A DNA stretch of 47,676 nt, from contig VBOA01000007.1 in the NCBI GenBank assembly GCA_005877695.1, forward strand, positions 309,646 to 357,321, given 5' to 3'. The translations under genes were made by a program, and so were the position numbers. The DNA is from Gammaproteobacteria bacterium (GTDB lineage: Bacteria; Pseudomonadota; Gammaproteobacteria; Diplorickettsiales; Diplorickettsiaceae). Under the pieces are notes generated by a model. It was not told the DNA's origin. It made no database searches and was given only the letters and a program-made list of their open reading frames with translations. Positions 37,076 through 47,676 of the stretch are shown in pieces (within the stretch, counting starts at the first letter, position 1; each line of letters begins with the position of its first letter).

Positions 37076-39004
37076 TTATTGTTTAATCCAATTAATGAGC
37101 CCCCCGGCTAATAAAATTTTTAATTCTCTTGCACTTAAAGGATGAGTTACGATGTAATTTTTATTTTTAGTTTTATTTTGTACTGTCAACTTCTCAGATT
37201 TTTGAATAATTTCGCGAATATTTTTAATTAATAAAACATCACCTTGGTCAATGGTGTCATAATCGGCAGGATTAGTGAAAATCAGAGGCAAAATTCCAAA
37301 ATTAACTAAATTTTGTCGGTGAATACGTGCAAATTGTTTAACTAACACTGCTTGTACACCTAAATAGCGTGGCGCTAGGGCGGCATGTTCACGACTAGAG
37401 CCTTGACCATAATTATCACCACCAACAATGAAAGATCCAGTTTTCTGATATTCTAAAGCGCGTTTTGGATAAGAGGGATCAATTTGATCAAAAACAAATT
37501 GGCTAATTCCAGCAATATTGCTTCGGAAAGGCAGCACTTTTGCTCCAGCTGGCAAAATTGTGTCGGTAGAAATATCATCTCCTACTTTAATTAAAACGGG
37601 TCCCTCAATATGATCGGCTAAAGGAGCAATAAGGGGTAAAGGTTGGATATTTGGGCCTTTAGCTAACTTTACTTCGGTAGAGTTTATAGATGGAGGAACG
37701 AGCATTGTTTTATTAATAATAAGCTTTTTTGGTTCTGTAAAGCGTGGGTATATTTCCTTTAAAGATCGCGGATCGGTGATAATTCCGGTTAAAACCGAGG
37801 CAGCGGCTATTTCAGGGCTGCAGAGATAAACTTGGTCTTCTTTAGTTCCGGAGCGACCTGGAAAATTTCTAGGCACTGTGCGTAAACTTATTTTATCAGA
37901 AGCAGGAGCTTGCCCCATACCAATACATCCATTACATCCCGCTTGATGAATACGACCACCAGCACGGATTAATTTTTCTAAAATGCCTAACTCAACCATG
38001 TTTTCTAGGATTTGGCGGGAGGTTGGATTTATATCAAATGAAACACCAGGAGCTATTTGCTTTCCAGCCACAATTTCTGCTGCGACAGCAAAATCTCTCA
38101 GGCCGGGGTTGGCTGATGAACCAATCATTGCTTGATAAATAGGTCGGCCAGCAACTTCTTGTATAGGCACCACTTTTCCTGGGCTGGAAGGTAACGCAAT
38201 TAAAGGTTCAAGTTTGGAAAGATCAATTTCATCATGTTCGTCATAATCTGCATTATTATCGGCAATTATTTCTTGCCAGTCAGCTTCACGTTGTTGCGAT
38301 TTCAGAAATTCCCGTGTCATCTCATCAGAGGGAAATACACTTGTGGTTGCTCCGAGTTCTGCACCCATATTAGCAATTACATGGCGATCCATGGCTGATA
38401 AATGCTGTAGTCCAGGCCCATAGTATTCAATGACTTTCCCGATTCCCCCATCAACATTATGACGACGCAATAATTCTAGAATGATATCTTTAGCGCTGAC
38501 CCAGTCCGGCAATGAATTACTTAATTTTATACCCCATATTTTTGGCATGGTGACATGGAATGGATATCCAGCAATTGCCATAGCAACTTCTAATCCACCT
38601 ACTCCGATGGCTAACATACCTAACGATCCCGCTGCACAGGTATGACTATCTGAACCCAATAAAGTTTTTCCGGGTTTTCCAAAACGTTCCATATGCACAG
38701 GATGACTGACACCATTACCCGGTCCGCTATAATAAAGACCAAATTTTTTACAAGCGCTGAGTAGAAATAGGTGATCATCAGCATTTTTAAAGTCTGTCTG
38801 CAAAAGATTATGATCAATATATTGTACTGAGACTTCTGCTTTAGTTTGATTTAGTCCCATTGCTTCACATTCCAGCATTACCATGGTTCCTGTCGCATCT
38901 TGACATAAAGTTTGATTAATTTTTAAGCCAATTTCTGCGCCAGGCTGCATTTCACCTTCGATTTTATGTAAGTTAAATAATTTTTGCGTTACATTTTGTG
39001 GCAT
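37076..39004 (-). CDS. Aconitate hydratase, short (Aquifex-type) form
   Basis: Isomerises citrate and isocitrate in the TCA cycle. With ATG 39004 it has 642 residues, much shorter than AcnA (~890) or AcnB (~865) and matching the small family that recalls 3-isopropylmalate dehydratase. Iron-sulfur ligands: one Cys in GSDSHTCAAGSLGM, and a CNGC pair in AGCNGCIGMGQAPAS. The swivel domain has GDNYGQGSSREHAALAPRYL, with the active-site Ser and Arg. A longer frame to 39067 exists, but it runs into dsbB's 5' end; GGGGA lies about 8 bases before ATG 39004. Aconitase rather than another dehydratase is likely given mdh in the window, but rests on family recall. Confidence 0.88.
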   Translation of the reverse strand: MPQNVTQKLFNLHKIEGEMQPGAEIGLKINQTLCQDATGTMVMLECEAMGLNQTKAEVSVQYIDHNLLQTDFKNADDHLFLLSACKKFGLYYSGPGNGVSHPVHMERFGKPGKTLLGSDSHTCAAGSLGMLAIGVGGLEVAMAIAGYPFHVTMPKIWGIKLSNSLPDWVSAKDIILELLRRHNVDGGIGKVIEYYGPGLQHLSAMDRHVIANMGAELGATTSVFPSDEMTREFLKSQQREADWQEIIADNNADYDEHDEIDLSKLEPLIALPSSPGKVVPIQEVAGRPIYQAMIGSSANPGLRDFAVAAEIVAGKQIAPGVSFDINPTSRQILENMVELGILEKLIRAGGRIHQAGCNGCIGMGQAPASDKISLRTVPRNFPGRSGTKEDQVYLCSPEIAAASVLTGIITDPRSLKEIYPRFTEPKKLIINKTMLVPPSINSTEVKLAKGPNIQPLPLIAPLADHIEGPVLIKVGDDISTDTILPAGAKVLPFRSNIAGISQFVFDQIDPSYPKRALEYQKTGSFIVGGDNYGQGSSREHAALAPRYLGVQAVLVKQFARIHRQNLVNFGILPLIFTNPADYDTIDQGDVLLIKNIREIIQKSEKLTVQNKTKNKNYIVTHPLSARELKILLAGGLINWIKQ

Positions 39005-39069
39005 ACTAGAATCCCCAATTAATGTATAGTAGTTTACAGCAAGCCTTAATCTAACGGTAGGACCCAAAT

Positions 39070-39588
39070 ATGCATTTATCCGTTACTCGCTGGATCGATT
39101 TATTAACTTTTTTTCTTTGCGTCTTAGTATTAGCAACAGCAGTATATTTGCAATATAAAGTTGGGATTGTTCCTTGTCCGCTTTGCATCATACAACGGTT
39201 TATTATTACCTTGTTAGGTTTGTTATTTTTAATGGGCGCATTGTTCAACTTTGAAGCGATAACTCGCTGTTTCTTGCATACTTTAACTTTTCTATTTGCA
39301 GTAGCAGGAGCTGTAGTAGCCAGTCGTCAATTATGGTTGGAACATTTTCCTTCGGATCAGTTAATCAGTTGCCAAGCAGTCATAGCTCAATATAGCAGCT
39401 CTACCTATTTTCATAAAATTATTGAATTGTTTTTTCAAGGAACTAGTAATTGTGGAAGCGGGACTTGGCGTTTTTTAAATTTAACAATCCCAGGTTGGAT
39501 GTTAATAATTTTCATTGTATTAGCTGCAATCTCTTTAAGACAAGTCTATATAAATCGACGCAAACATAAACGACATTTTTTATCTTGA
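39070..39588 (+). CDS. dsbB: Disulfide bond formation protein DsbB
   Basis: Inner-membrane quinone reductase that reoxidises DsbA. Four hydrophobic segments are visible. The first periplasmic loop has the redox pair CPLC (PCPLCIIQR, residues ~36-39). The second has Cys in LISCQAV and SNCGSGTWRFL, the pair that reacts with DsbA, and LTIPGWML follows as in the family. The 172 aa are normal. It is divergent from the aconitase gene with 65 bases between starts. DsbA is not in the window. Confidence 0.94.
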   Translation: MHLSVTRWIDLLTFFLCVLVLATAVYLQYKVGIVPCPLCIIQRFIITLLGLLFLMGALFNFEAITRCFLHTLTFLFAVAGAVVASRQLWLEHFPSDQLISCQAVIAQYSSSTYFHKIIELFFQGTSNCGSGTWRFLNLTIPGWMLIIFIVLAAISLRQVYINRRKHKRHFLS

Positions 39589-39787
39589 AAAAGTTAATAT
39601 ATTGTTTTGTAGTGTTAGATCAGCTGAATTTTCATTTTTTGCGTTCAATTAATTGGGTTACAAACTCTTCAATCCGTCATATCTAAAAAAAATGCCTTCC
39701 AATCTAGCTTTAATTAATTAACATAAGGTCTTGCTAAATTCAAAAGCAAACCTAATGACAATGGTAGCATCACCTGTCAGGATAAAA

Positions 39788-39807
39788 TTTATTTTTTAGA
39801 AAATAAA
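39788..39807 (-). terminator. Possible terminator after yggT
   Basis: TTTATTTT (39788-39795) pairs with AAAATAAA (39800-39807) around TTAG. Read on the minus strand it is followed by a short T tract, 20 bases past the yggT stop. The stem has no G or C, so it is weak. The rest of the 238-base convergent spacer 39589-39826 shows a weak bulged stem near 39754-39780 and no gene. Confidence 0.3.
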
Positions 39808-39826
39808 AAAATACAGAATAAATGAC

Positions 39827-40411
39827 TTAATGCCCCAAAACCAAACTTGCACCGATTTGTGCAAGTGGTTGCACTAAGAGCATAGTTAATAATTTCAAGC
39901 AAATAATCAGAATGAGTGGCGAAAAATCCAGCCCCGAAACACTCGGCAAAATGTTGCGGATGGGTTTAATTAAAGGTTCACTGATGCGTACCAATATTTC
40001 AATGAGTGGGCCCTGTGCTAAAGGACTGATCCAACTTAAAATAGTTAAAGCGATAACTGCATAAAAGAAGATATTAATTAATTGATTAAGCAGCTCTGCA
40101 AATGCAAGCACCATTAATCCGAGTAAATGGGGCGATGCATTGATTTGTATAAAAACAAGAAATGCAATTTTAAGCATTTCTAAACCTAATAATAATATTA
40201 TAGCTGCGAAATCGATGCCATGAAGACTTGGAATCAAACGGCAAATAGGGCGTAGCGGAGGGTTGGTTAATTTCGCTATTAATATAAACAACGGATTGTA
40301 ACTATCTGTATTAACCCATTGTAAAATGATTCGTAACAGTAAAATAAAAATATAAAGATCAAAAATAGATTGAATCAGGAATAAACCTGCATTACTGAAA
40401 GAATTAAGCAT
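39827..40411 (-). CDS. yggT: YggT family integral membrane protein
   Basis: A 194-residue protein built from two YGGT repeats. Each repeat has a hydrophobic helix, then a short loop with ILQWVNTDSYNPLFILI...NPPLRPICRLIP in repeat 1 and ILSWISPLAQGPLIEILVRI.EPLIKPIRNILP in repeat 2, and ends in a second helix. The role is not firmly known; in other bacteria the family is linked to osmotic tolerance, division or photosystem assembly. It is usually near proC/yggS; here it follows ldcA by 5 bases and gyrB further up, so it seems to be part of a gyrB-ldcA-yggT run. Confidence 0.92.
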   Translation of the reverse strand: MLNSFSNAGLFLIQSIFDLYIFILLLRIILQWVNTDSYNPLFILIAKLTNPPLRPICRLIPSLHGIDFAAIILLLGLEMLKIAFLVFIQINASPHLLGLMVLAFAELLNQLINIFFYAVIALTILSWISPLAQGPLIEILVRISEPLIKPIRNILPSVSGLDFSPLILIICLKLLTMLLVQPLAQIGASLVLGH

Positions 40412-40416
40412 AGAAA

Positions 40417-41340
40417 TTAACCTGTTATTTTAATTATGAGTTGATTTTTATTTAAATCTAGTAGTGTAGGTATTCCAAGAGGTAAACACCGATTCTGTTT
40501 TCTATGGCCAATATTAGGGCAACGTAATACAGGAAAATTTTGTTCCTTGGCAAAGCGCTTTAGTACCGTTTGAATCTTTTTTTCTTCTTCTGGCTTTGCA
40601 GTAAAAGTGAAATCACCGAATAGGAGTGCTTTTATATTATTTAATGTTCCCGATTGTTGTAATTGTTGTAACATTCTGTCGATTCGATAAGCAGTTTCAT
40701 TGACATCTTCTAAAAATAAAATTTTATCTTTAGTTTCTATTTGCCAATCAGTTCCAAGACTTGTTTGTATTAAGCTAAGACTTCCACCGATTATAGAAGT
40801 CTGGATTAAATCAAAAGAATTCGGTTTTTGGTAAGAGTTTAAGAAATAATTCAATTCTGGTAGTTGCCCAAAAATAACTTTTTTTAACTCAGTAATGTTT
40901 TCTGATGAAATTAGGTGGTGAGTTACTTGGTTAAGTGTAGGTCCATGCAACGTTTGCCAATGCCATTTTTGTTGTAGAAATAAATGTAAAGCAGTGATAT
41001 CACTAAAGCCAATCAATAGTTTACATTTTTCTGGCGCCGCTAACCTTAAAAGATAAGGGAGTAGACGCGTACAGCCATAACCCCCACGTAGGCACCAAAT
41101 TGCATCGGAAGTAGAATTTAATAAGGCGTCTTTTAATTGTTGAAATCGTTGTGTATCACTATTTGCACATAACAGATCAGGTCCAAATAAATCCCGAGAA
41201 ATTCTGGGTATTAATTGCCAGCTTGTGAATAAGGTTTTTACTTTTTCTATGATAGCTTTATCAGCTATGTGACTAGCAGGTGCAATAATATCAACAATCG
41301 AATTTTTTCTTAAAGATTGCCAAGGTTTGAAGCTATCCAT
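40417..41340 (-). CDS. ldcA: Murein LD-carboxypeptidase (S66 family)
   Basis: Cytoplasmic enzyme that removes the terminal D-Ala from recycled tetrapeptides so that Mpl can reuse the tripeptide. The nucleophile Ser is in LIGFSDITALHLFL. WCLRGGYGCTRLLPYL precedes it. The Glu is in LFLEDVNETAYRIDRML and the His in NIGHRKQNRCLPLG, completing the S66 Ser-Glu-His triad. The 307 aa are normal, and no signal peptide is seen, as expected. It is followed by yggT and preceded by gyrB. Mpl, the next enzyme of the pathway, is at 27-29 kb. Confidence 0.95.
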   Translation of the reverse strand: MDSFKPWQSLRKNSIVDIIAPASHIADKAIIEKVKTLFTSWQLIPRISRDLFGPDLLCANSDTQRFQQLKDALLNSTSDAIWCLRGGYGCTRLLPYLLRLAAPEKCKLLIGFSDITALHLFLQQKWHWQTLHGPTLNQVTHHLISSENITELKKVIFGQLPELNYFLNSYQKPNSFDLIQTSIIGGSLSLIQTSLGTDWQIETKDKILFLEDVNETAYRIDRMLQQLQQSGTLNNIKALLFGDFTFTAKPEEEKKIQTVLKRFAKEQNFPVLRCPNIGHRKQNRCLPLGIPTLLDLNKNQLIIKITG

Positions 41341-41397
41341 TTTTTCTGGACTCTAGATGGAAGATTATCAACTTTACTTTTATTTCCAATATAGTTT

Positions 41398-43956
<2,559 letters not shown>

Positions 43957-44150
43957 TTAAAAACTGAAAATTATACCATAAATTACTCCTTAAATTCGAA
44001 TATTAATACGAAAATACAAAGAGCTAGACAGTTGAAATGGTCAGAAGTTTTATGGGCCTTTAAATACAGCAGTTATAAAGACCTTATTTATTGCTTTAAA
44101 TTTTACTAGTACATTATTAGTAGTTTATTGAGTAATTTGCTAGTAAATTA

Positions 44151-44179
44151 TTGACAGAAAAATCTCTTGCCGTAATACT
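44151..44179 (+). promoter_or_regulatory. Candidate promoter of alaS
   Basis: A perfect TTGACA at 44151-44156, then a 17-base spacer and AATACT at 44174-44179. Transcription would start near 44186, about 23 bases before ATG 44209. The leader includes GAAGAG, a possible Shine-Dalgarno 8 bases from the start. Confidence 0.5.
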
Positions 44180-44208
44180 CTTCGCTTTTGTATTGAAGAG
44201 CCTACGAC

Positions 44209-46824
44209 ATGAATAGCAATGCCCTACGCGAACTCTTTTTGAACTATTTTAAAAGTCAGGGTCATACTATCGTTCCCTCCGCATCATTAATTCCGGCCCA
44301 TGATCCAAGTTTATTATTTACCAATGCAGGAATGGTCCCCTTTAAGGATGTATTTTTAGGCCTCGAAACTAGACCCTATTCCCGAGCTGTGAGTATACAA
44401 CGATGCTTGCGTGCCGGAGGGAAACATAATGATCTTGAAAATGTCGGTTATACCGCAAGGCATCATACCTTTTTTGAGATGTTAGGGAATTTTAGCTTCG
44501 GTGATTATTTTAAGCATGAAGCCATTTTTTACAGTTGGAAATTTTTGATTGAGAAGCTAAATCTTCCTCCAGAAAAGCTATGGATTACGGTCTTTGTCGA
44601 AGATGAAGAAGCGGCATCGATTTGGCTAAATGACATTAAAATCGATCCCAAACGCTTTTCTCGTTGTGGAAAACAAGATAATTTTTGGTCTATGGGTGAC
44701 ACCGGGCCTTGTGGTCCCTGCTCTGAAATTTTTTATGATCATGGACCCAATATCCCTGGCGGACCTCCAGGTACGCAAGCCGCAGATGGAGATAGATATG
44801 TTGAAATCTGGAACTTGGTGTTTATGCAGTTTCAGCGCTCATTAGACGGACAACTTACTCCTTTACCAAGGCCTTCTGTGGATACGGGCATGGGACTAGA
44901 AAGGTTAGCGGCTGTTATGCAAGGAGTCACAAATAACTATGATACGGATCTGTTTCAACCTCTAATAAAAGCAGTTGCTAAGCAAGCATCAATAACTGAT
45001 CTTACCAATACTTCTCTACGTGTCATCGCCGATCATATCCGTGCTTGTGCTTTCTTAGTCAGTGATGGGATTATTCCTGGTAATGAAGGACGTTCTTATG
45101 TGCTACGGCGAATTATTCGTAGGGCAATTCGACATGGTCATAAAATAGGTCTAGATCGCCCTTTTTTTTATCAGCTGGTTAAACCTTTAGCGGTGCAAAT
45201 GTTGAAAGCCTACCCGCAAATAGCAAAAAAACAAAAATTAATTGAGAAAGTCTTATTCCACGAAGAAGAACAATTTGCTCGAACTTTAAACCAAGGGATT
45301 AAGCTGTTTGAACAAGAATTAAATAAGCTGCAAGGAAAAAAGCAATTTCCAGGCGCTGCTGCTTTTCGTCTCTATGACACTTTTGGATTTCCTTTAGATC
45401 TAACCGCAGATGTAGCTAGAGAGTATGGTTTAACTATAGATACAGCGGATTTTGAAAAGGAGATGGAACGCCAAAAAAAACAATCTAAATTAGCTAGTCG
45501 TTTTGTTTCTATGCCGAATTTTTCGATAGATGAAAAAAAACCTACTGAATTTGTGGGTTATAAGGTATTAAAACAGGCAGCTGTTCCTATTTTAGATTTA
45601 TTTGATGGTAAAGAATCTATACAAGAATTATCTGAGAATGAAGAAGGTTTTGTTATCTTAACTAAAACTCCTTTTTATGCAGAGGGAGGTGGACAAATCG
45701 GTGATACAGGATATTTAGTTAATGCAACAAGTCGTTTTTTAGTAATTGAAACCTTCAAAGAAGGAGCAATAATTCTTCACAAAGGAAAGTTAATTAAAGG
45801 GCACTTAAAAAAGGGTGATAAATTGAAGGCAGAAGTGGATACTGAAAAACGTCGTGCTATTACTTTAAATCATTCTGCAACTCATTTATTGCAGGCTGCA
45901 TTACGAGAAGTTTTAGGAAAGCATGTGATGCAGAAAGGTTCTTTAGTAGAAGCAGAACGATTACGATTTGATTTTGCACATACCCATCCTTTAAATAAAG
46001 AGCAACTGAAGCTTGTAGAAGATCGCGTTAACCAACAAATTCGAGCTAATTTATCGGTAGTTACTGAATTGATGTCTATAGAAGATGCAAAAAATGCTGG
46101 TGCGTTAGCGATGTTTGACGAGAAATACGACGATAAGGTACGCGTGTTGACCATGGGGTCTTTTTCAAAGGAATTATGTGGAGGTACGCACGTATCACGT
46201 ACAGGCGATATTGGTTTATTTAAAATTATAGAAGAATTAGGAATTTCAGCAGGGGTACGCCGAATTCAAGCTGTGACGGGACAATATGCTTTAAATTGGG
46301 TTGCTGCCTTAGAGGAGCAAACTAATCAACTCGCTAAACTTTTTAAAAGCTCTAAAGATAATTTACTAGAAAAAGCTCGCATGGATATAGAAGCTAAACA
46401 TGCCTTGCAAAAACAGATTATAGCTTTACAACAATCTATAGTTGCTATGATGGGAGAAGAGCTGATTTCGCAGGCAATTGAAATACAAGGAATTAAATTA
46501 TTAATTAGTGAAATTAATGGTATAGATATAGCAGGATTACGTCATTTACTCGATCAACTTAAAAATAAATTAAAACCCGCAGTCATTGTTTTGGCCAGCG
46601 TTGAGCAACAGCGTGTCCAACTAGTGGTTGGGGTCAGTAAAGAGTTGACAGAAAAAATAAAAGCGGGAGAATTGGCTAATAATTTAGCGCTTACGATAGG
46701 CGGTAGTGGTGGTGGACGTTCAGATTTTGCTCAAGCCGGTGGAGGTAAGCCTGAAGCCTTAGATGCGGCTTTAAAAAATGTAAAACATTGGGTTGAGACC
46801 CGCTTAAATGGCAACTATGCTTAG
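44209..46824 (+). CDS. alaS: Alanine--tRNA ligase
   Basis: Charges tRNA-Ala and edits Ser/Gly mischarging. The class II catalytic core has FTNAGMVPFKDVFLG, RCLRAGGKHNDLENVG and, as motif 3, DTGMGLERLAAVMQG. The editing domain has the zinc-binding set HSATH near residue 564 and CGGTH near 665. The C-terminal DHHA1/C-Ala part ends with GGSGGGRSDFAQAGG. The 871 aa are close to E. coli's 876. It is followed 30 bases on by lysC, an order seen in Legionella and Pseudomonas, where csrA comes next. Confidence 0.98.
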   Translation: MNSNALRELFLNYFKSQGHTIVPSASLIPAHDPSLLFTNAGMVPFKDVFLGLETRPYSRAVSIQRCLRAGGKHNDLENVGYTARHHTFFEMLGNFSFGDYFKHEAIFYSWKFLIEKLNLPPEKLWITVFVEDEEAASIWLNDIKIDPKRFSRCGKQDNFWSMGDTGPCGPCSEIFYDHGPNIPGGPPGTQAADGDRYVEIWNLVFMQFQRSLDGQLTPLPRPSVDTGMGLERLAAVMQGVTNNYDTDLFQPLIKAVAKQASITDLTNTSLRVIADHIRACAFLVSDGIIPGNEGRSYVLRRIIRRAIRHGHKIGLDRPFFYQLVKPLAVQMLKAYPQIAKKQKLIEKVLFHEEEQFARTLNQGIKLFEQELNKLQGKKQFPGAAAFRLYDTFGFPLDLTADVAREYGLTIDTADFEKEMERQKKQSKLASRFVSMPNFSIDEKKPTEFVGYKVLKQAAVPILDLFDGKESIQELSENEEGFVILTKTPFYAEGGGQIGDTGYLVNATSRFLVIETFKEGAIILHKGKLIKGHLKKGDKLKAEVDTEKRRAITLNHSATHLLQAALREVLGKHVMQKGSLVEAERLRFDFAHTHPLNKEQLKLVEDRVNQQIRANLSVVTELMSIEDAKNAGALAMFDEKYDDKVRVLTMGSFSKELCGGTHVSRTGDIGLFKIIEELGISAGVRRIQAVTGQYALNWVAALEEQTNQLAKLFKSSKDNLLEKARMDIEAKHALQKQIIALQQSIVAMMGEELISQAIEIQGIKLLISEINGIDIAGLRHLLDQLKNKLKPAVIVLASVEQQRVQLVVGVSKELTEKIKAGELANNLALTIGGSGGGRSDFAQAGGGKPEALDAALKNVKHWVETRLNGNYA

Positions 46825-46854
46825 AATTGAATAATTAATTAATAGAACATTACA

Positions 46855-47676
46855 ATGGCTTTAATTGTACAAAAATTTGGCGGCAGCTCAGTTGGAAATA
46901 TCGATAAAATTCAACAAGTTGCAAATAAAATTATTGAAACCCGTGCGCAAGGACATCAATTGGTAGTAGTTGTTTCTGCGATGGAAGGTGAAACCAATCG
47001 CTTGATTTCTTTAGCTAAAGTATTGAATGAAGAACCTGATTCGAGAGAGTATGATTTATTATTAGCTACCGGGGAACAAGCAGCTACTGCTTTATTAGCG
47101 ATGGCTTTACTTGCCAAAGGTTGCCCAGCACGTTCTTACAACAGTTTTCATGTTCCAATTTATACCGATAGTCACCATAAAAAAGCACGTATTTTAAGTA
47201 TCAAAGAAGAACTATTACGAAAGGACATGGATGCGGGCAGAGTGCCTATCATTGCTGGTTTTCAGGGCATTTCTGATTCTGGCGATATGACTACTTTAGG
47301 ACGAGGCGGTTCTGATACAACTGCGGCGGCTTTAGCGGCGGTCTTAAAAGCTGATGAATGTCAAATTTATACAGATGTGGATGGTATTTACACGGCTGAT
47401 CCTCATCTTGTTCCGCAAGCTAAACGTTTAGATAAAATTGGTTTCATTGAAATGACTGAGTACGCTCGAGCTGGAGCGAAAGTTATACAACATCGAGCGG
47501 TTGAACTGGCCAGTAAGTATCGGATTCCATTACGTGTTTTATCAAGCTCTCAAGATGGTAAAGGGACATTAATCCAAGTTGACAAAGAAAAATCCTCAGT
47601 AGAAGGCGCAAAAATTACTGGAGTGACTGCCAGCCATCATGAAGCAAAATTGACTATTCATGGATTAACAGCTGAA
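46855..47676 (+). CDS. lysC: Aspartokinase, 5' part (runs off the window)
   Basis: The first 274 codons of an aspartate kinase, open to the window end. The opening ALIVQKFGGSSVGN is the ATP/aspartate-binding signature. VVSAMEGETNRL, GFQGISDSGDMTTLGRGGSDTTA, YTDVDGIYTADP and EYARAGAKVIQHRAVELA are the other kinase blocks. The last visible residues (ITGVTASHHEAKLTIHGL) begin an ACT regulatory domain, so feedback inhibition by lysine and/or threonine is expected. It lacks any fused homoserine dehydrogenase so far, and resembles the ~410-residue monofunctional LysC found after alaS in relatives. It supplies diaminopimelate for peptidoglycan. Confidence 0.96.
   Translation, partial: MALIVQKFGGSSVGNIDKIQQVANKIIETRAQGHQLVVVVSAMEGETNRLISLAKVLNEEPDSREYDLLLATGEQAATALLAMALLAKGCPARSYNSFHVPIYTDSHHKKARILSIKEELLRKDMDAGRVPIIAGFQGISDSGDMTTLGRGGSDTTAAALAAVLKADECQIYTDVDGIYTADPHLVPQAKRLDKIGFIEMTEYARAGAKVIQHRAVELASKYRIPLRVLSSSQDGKGTLIQVDKEKSSVEGAKITGVTASHHEAKLTIHGLTAE

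Noticed and set aside
44178..44200. CTCTTC/GAAGAG hairpin that could hide the alaS Shine-Dalgarno
   Set aside because: The left arm overlaps the -10 of the best alaS promoter, so it would not be in the transcript from that start.

Overview
The window reads as chromosome from an AT-rich, host-associated gammaproteobacterium. Gene content and protein similarity (PilB/C/D, FtsH, RlmE, AlaS followed by LysC, a lambda CI-like S24 regulator, tandem MFS carriers, a large GDSL hydrolase) point to the order Legionellales, most like the Rickettsiella/Diplorickettsia/Coxiella side. This placement is inference from recalled families; no search was run. No rRNA, insertion sequence, prophage or CRISPR array is visible. 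Most of the window is single-copy housekeeping genes, and I did not find a convincing new multi-gene system. The accessory-looking parts are the GDSL gene at 21.3-23.5 kb, the CI-like regulator and Sfp-type transferase at 30.2-31.7 kb, and the two MFS carriers at 14.0-16.7 kb.

Layout. 0-7 kb: 3' end of cysQ, then mdh, convergent ftsK, then trxB-mlaA, dps and an RRM/glycine-rich RNA-binding protein. 7-14 kb: comF (-), glmS (+) convergent with glmM-ftsH-rlmE (-); glmS and glmM are two successive steps toward UDP-GlcNAc. 14-17.5 kb: two tandem MFS paralogues (-), tRNA-Leu(CAA) (+), ispF (-). 17.6-21.1 kb: a tightly overlapping operon yqgE-ruvX-murJ-ribF. 21.2-24.4 kb: the GDSL protein and a ferredoxin-NADP reductase gene split by a one-base frameshift. 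24.4-28.7 kb: mpl-ribD-ribBA-ribH (-), a riboflavin cluster without riboflavin synthase. 28.8-31.7 kb: pyrophosphate-type phosphofructokinase, the CI-like regulator and an Sfp-type phosphopantetheinyl transferase. 32-37 kb: pilB-pilC-pilD and gpsA. 37-44 kb: short aconitase (-), dsbB (+), yggT, ldcA and gyrB (-). 44.2-47.7 kb: alaS and the 5' part of lysC, which runs off the window.

How the genes fit together. Peptidoglycan supply and recycling is well represented: glmS and glmM for the sugar precursor, murJ for lipid II flipping, mpl and ldcA for muropeptide recycling, ftsK for division and chromosome segregation. Flavin supply (ribD, ribBA, ribH, ribF) sits beside flavoenzymes (trxB, fpr). 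Central carbon genes are mdh, aconitase, PPi-type pfk and gpsA.

Best leads: (1) the 736-aa GDSL hydrolase, which has no signal peptide, has inserted segments and a helical C-terminus, and is preceded by a TTTAAT-N5-TTTAAT motif that fits a PmrA box; it is a candidate Dot/Icm effector. (2) A CI/LexA-like regulator whose catalytic Ser and Lys are replaced by Cys and Arg, with two similar palindromes in front of it. (3) The frameshifted fpr, whose stop and possible restart codon overlap. (4) Two very short overlapping leader frames in front of dps.
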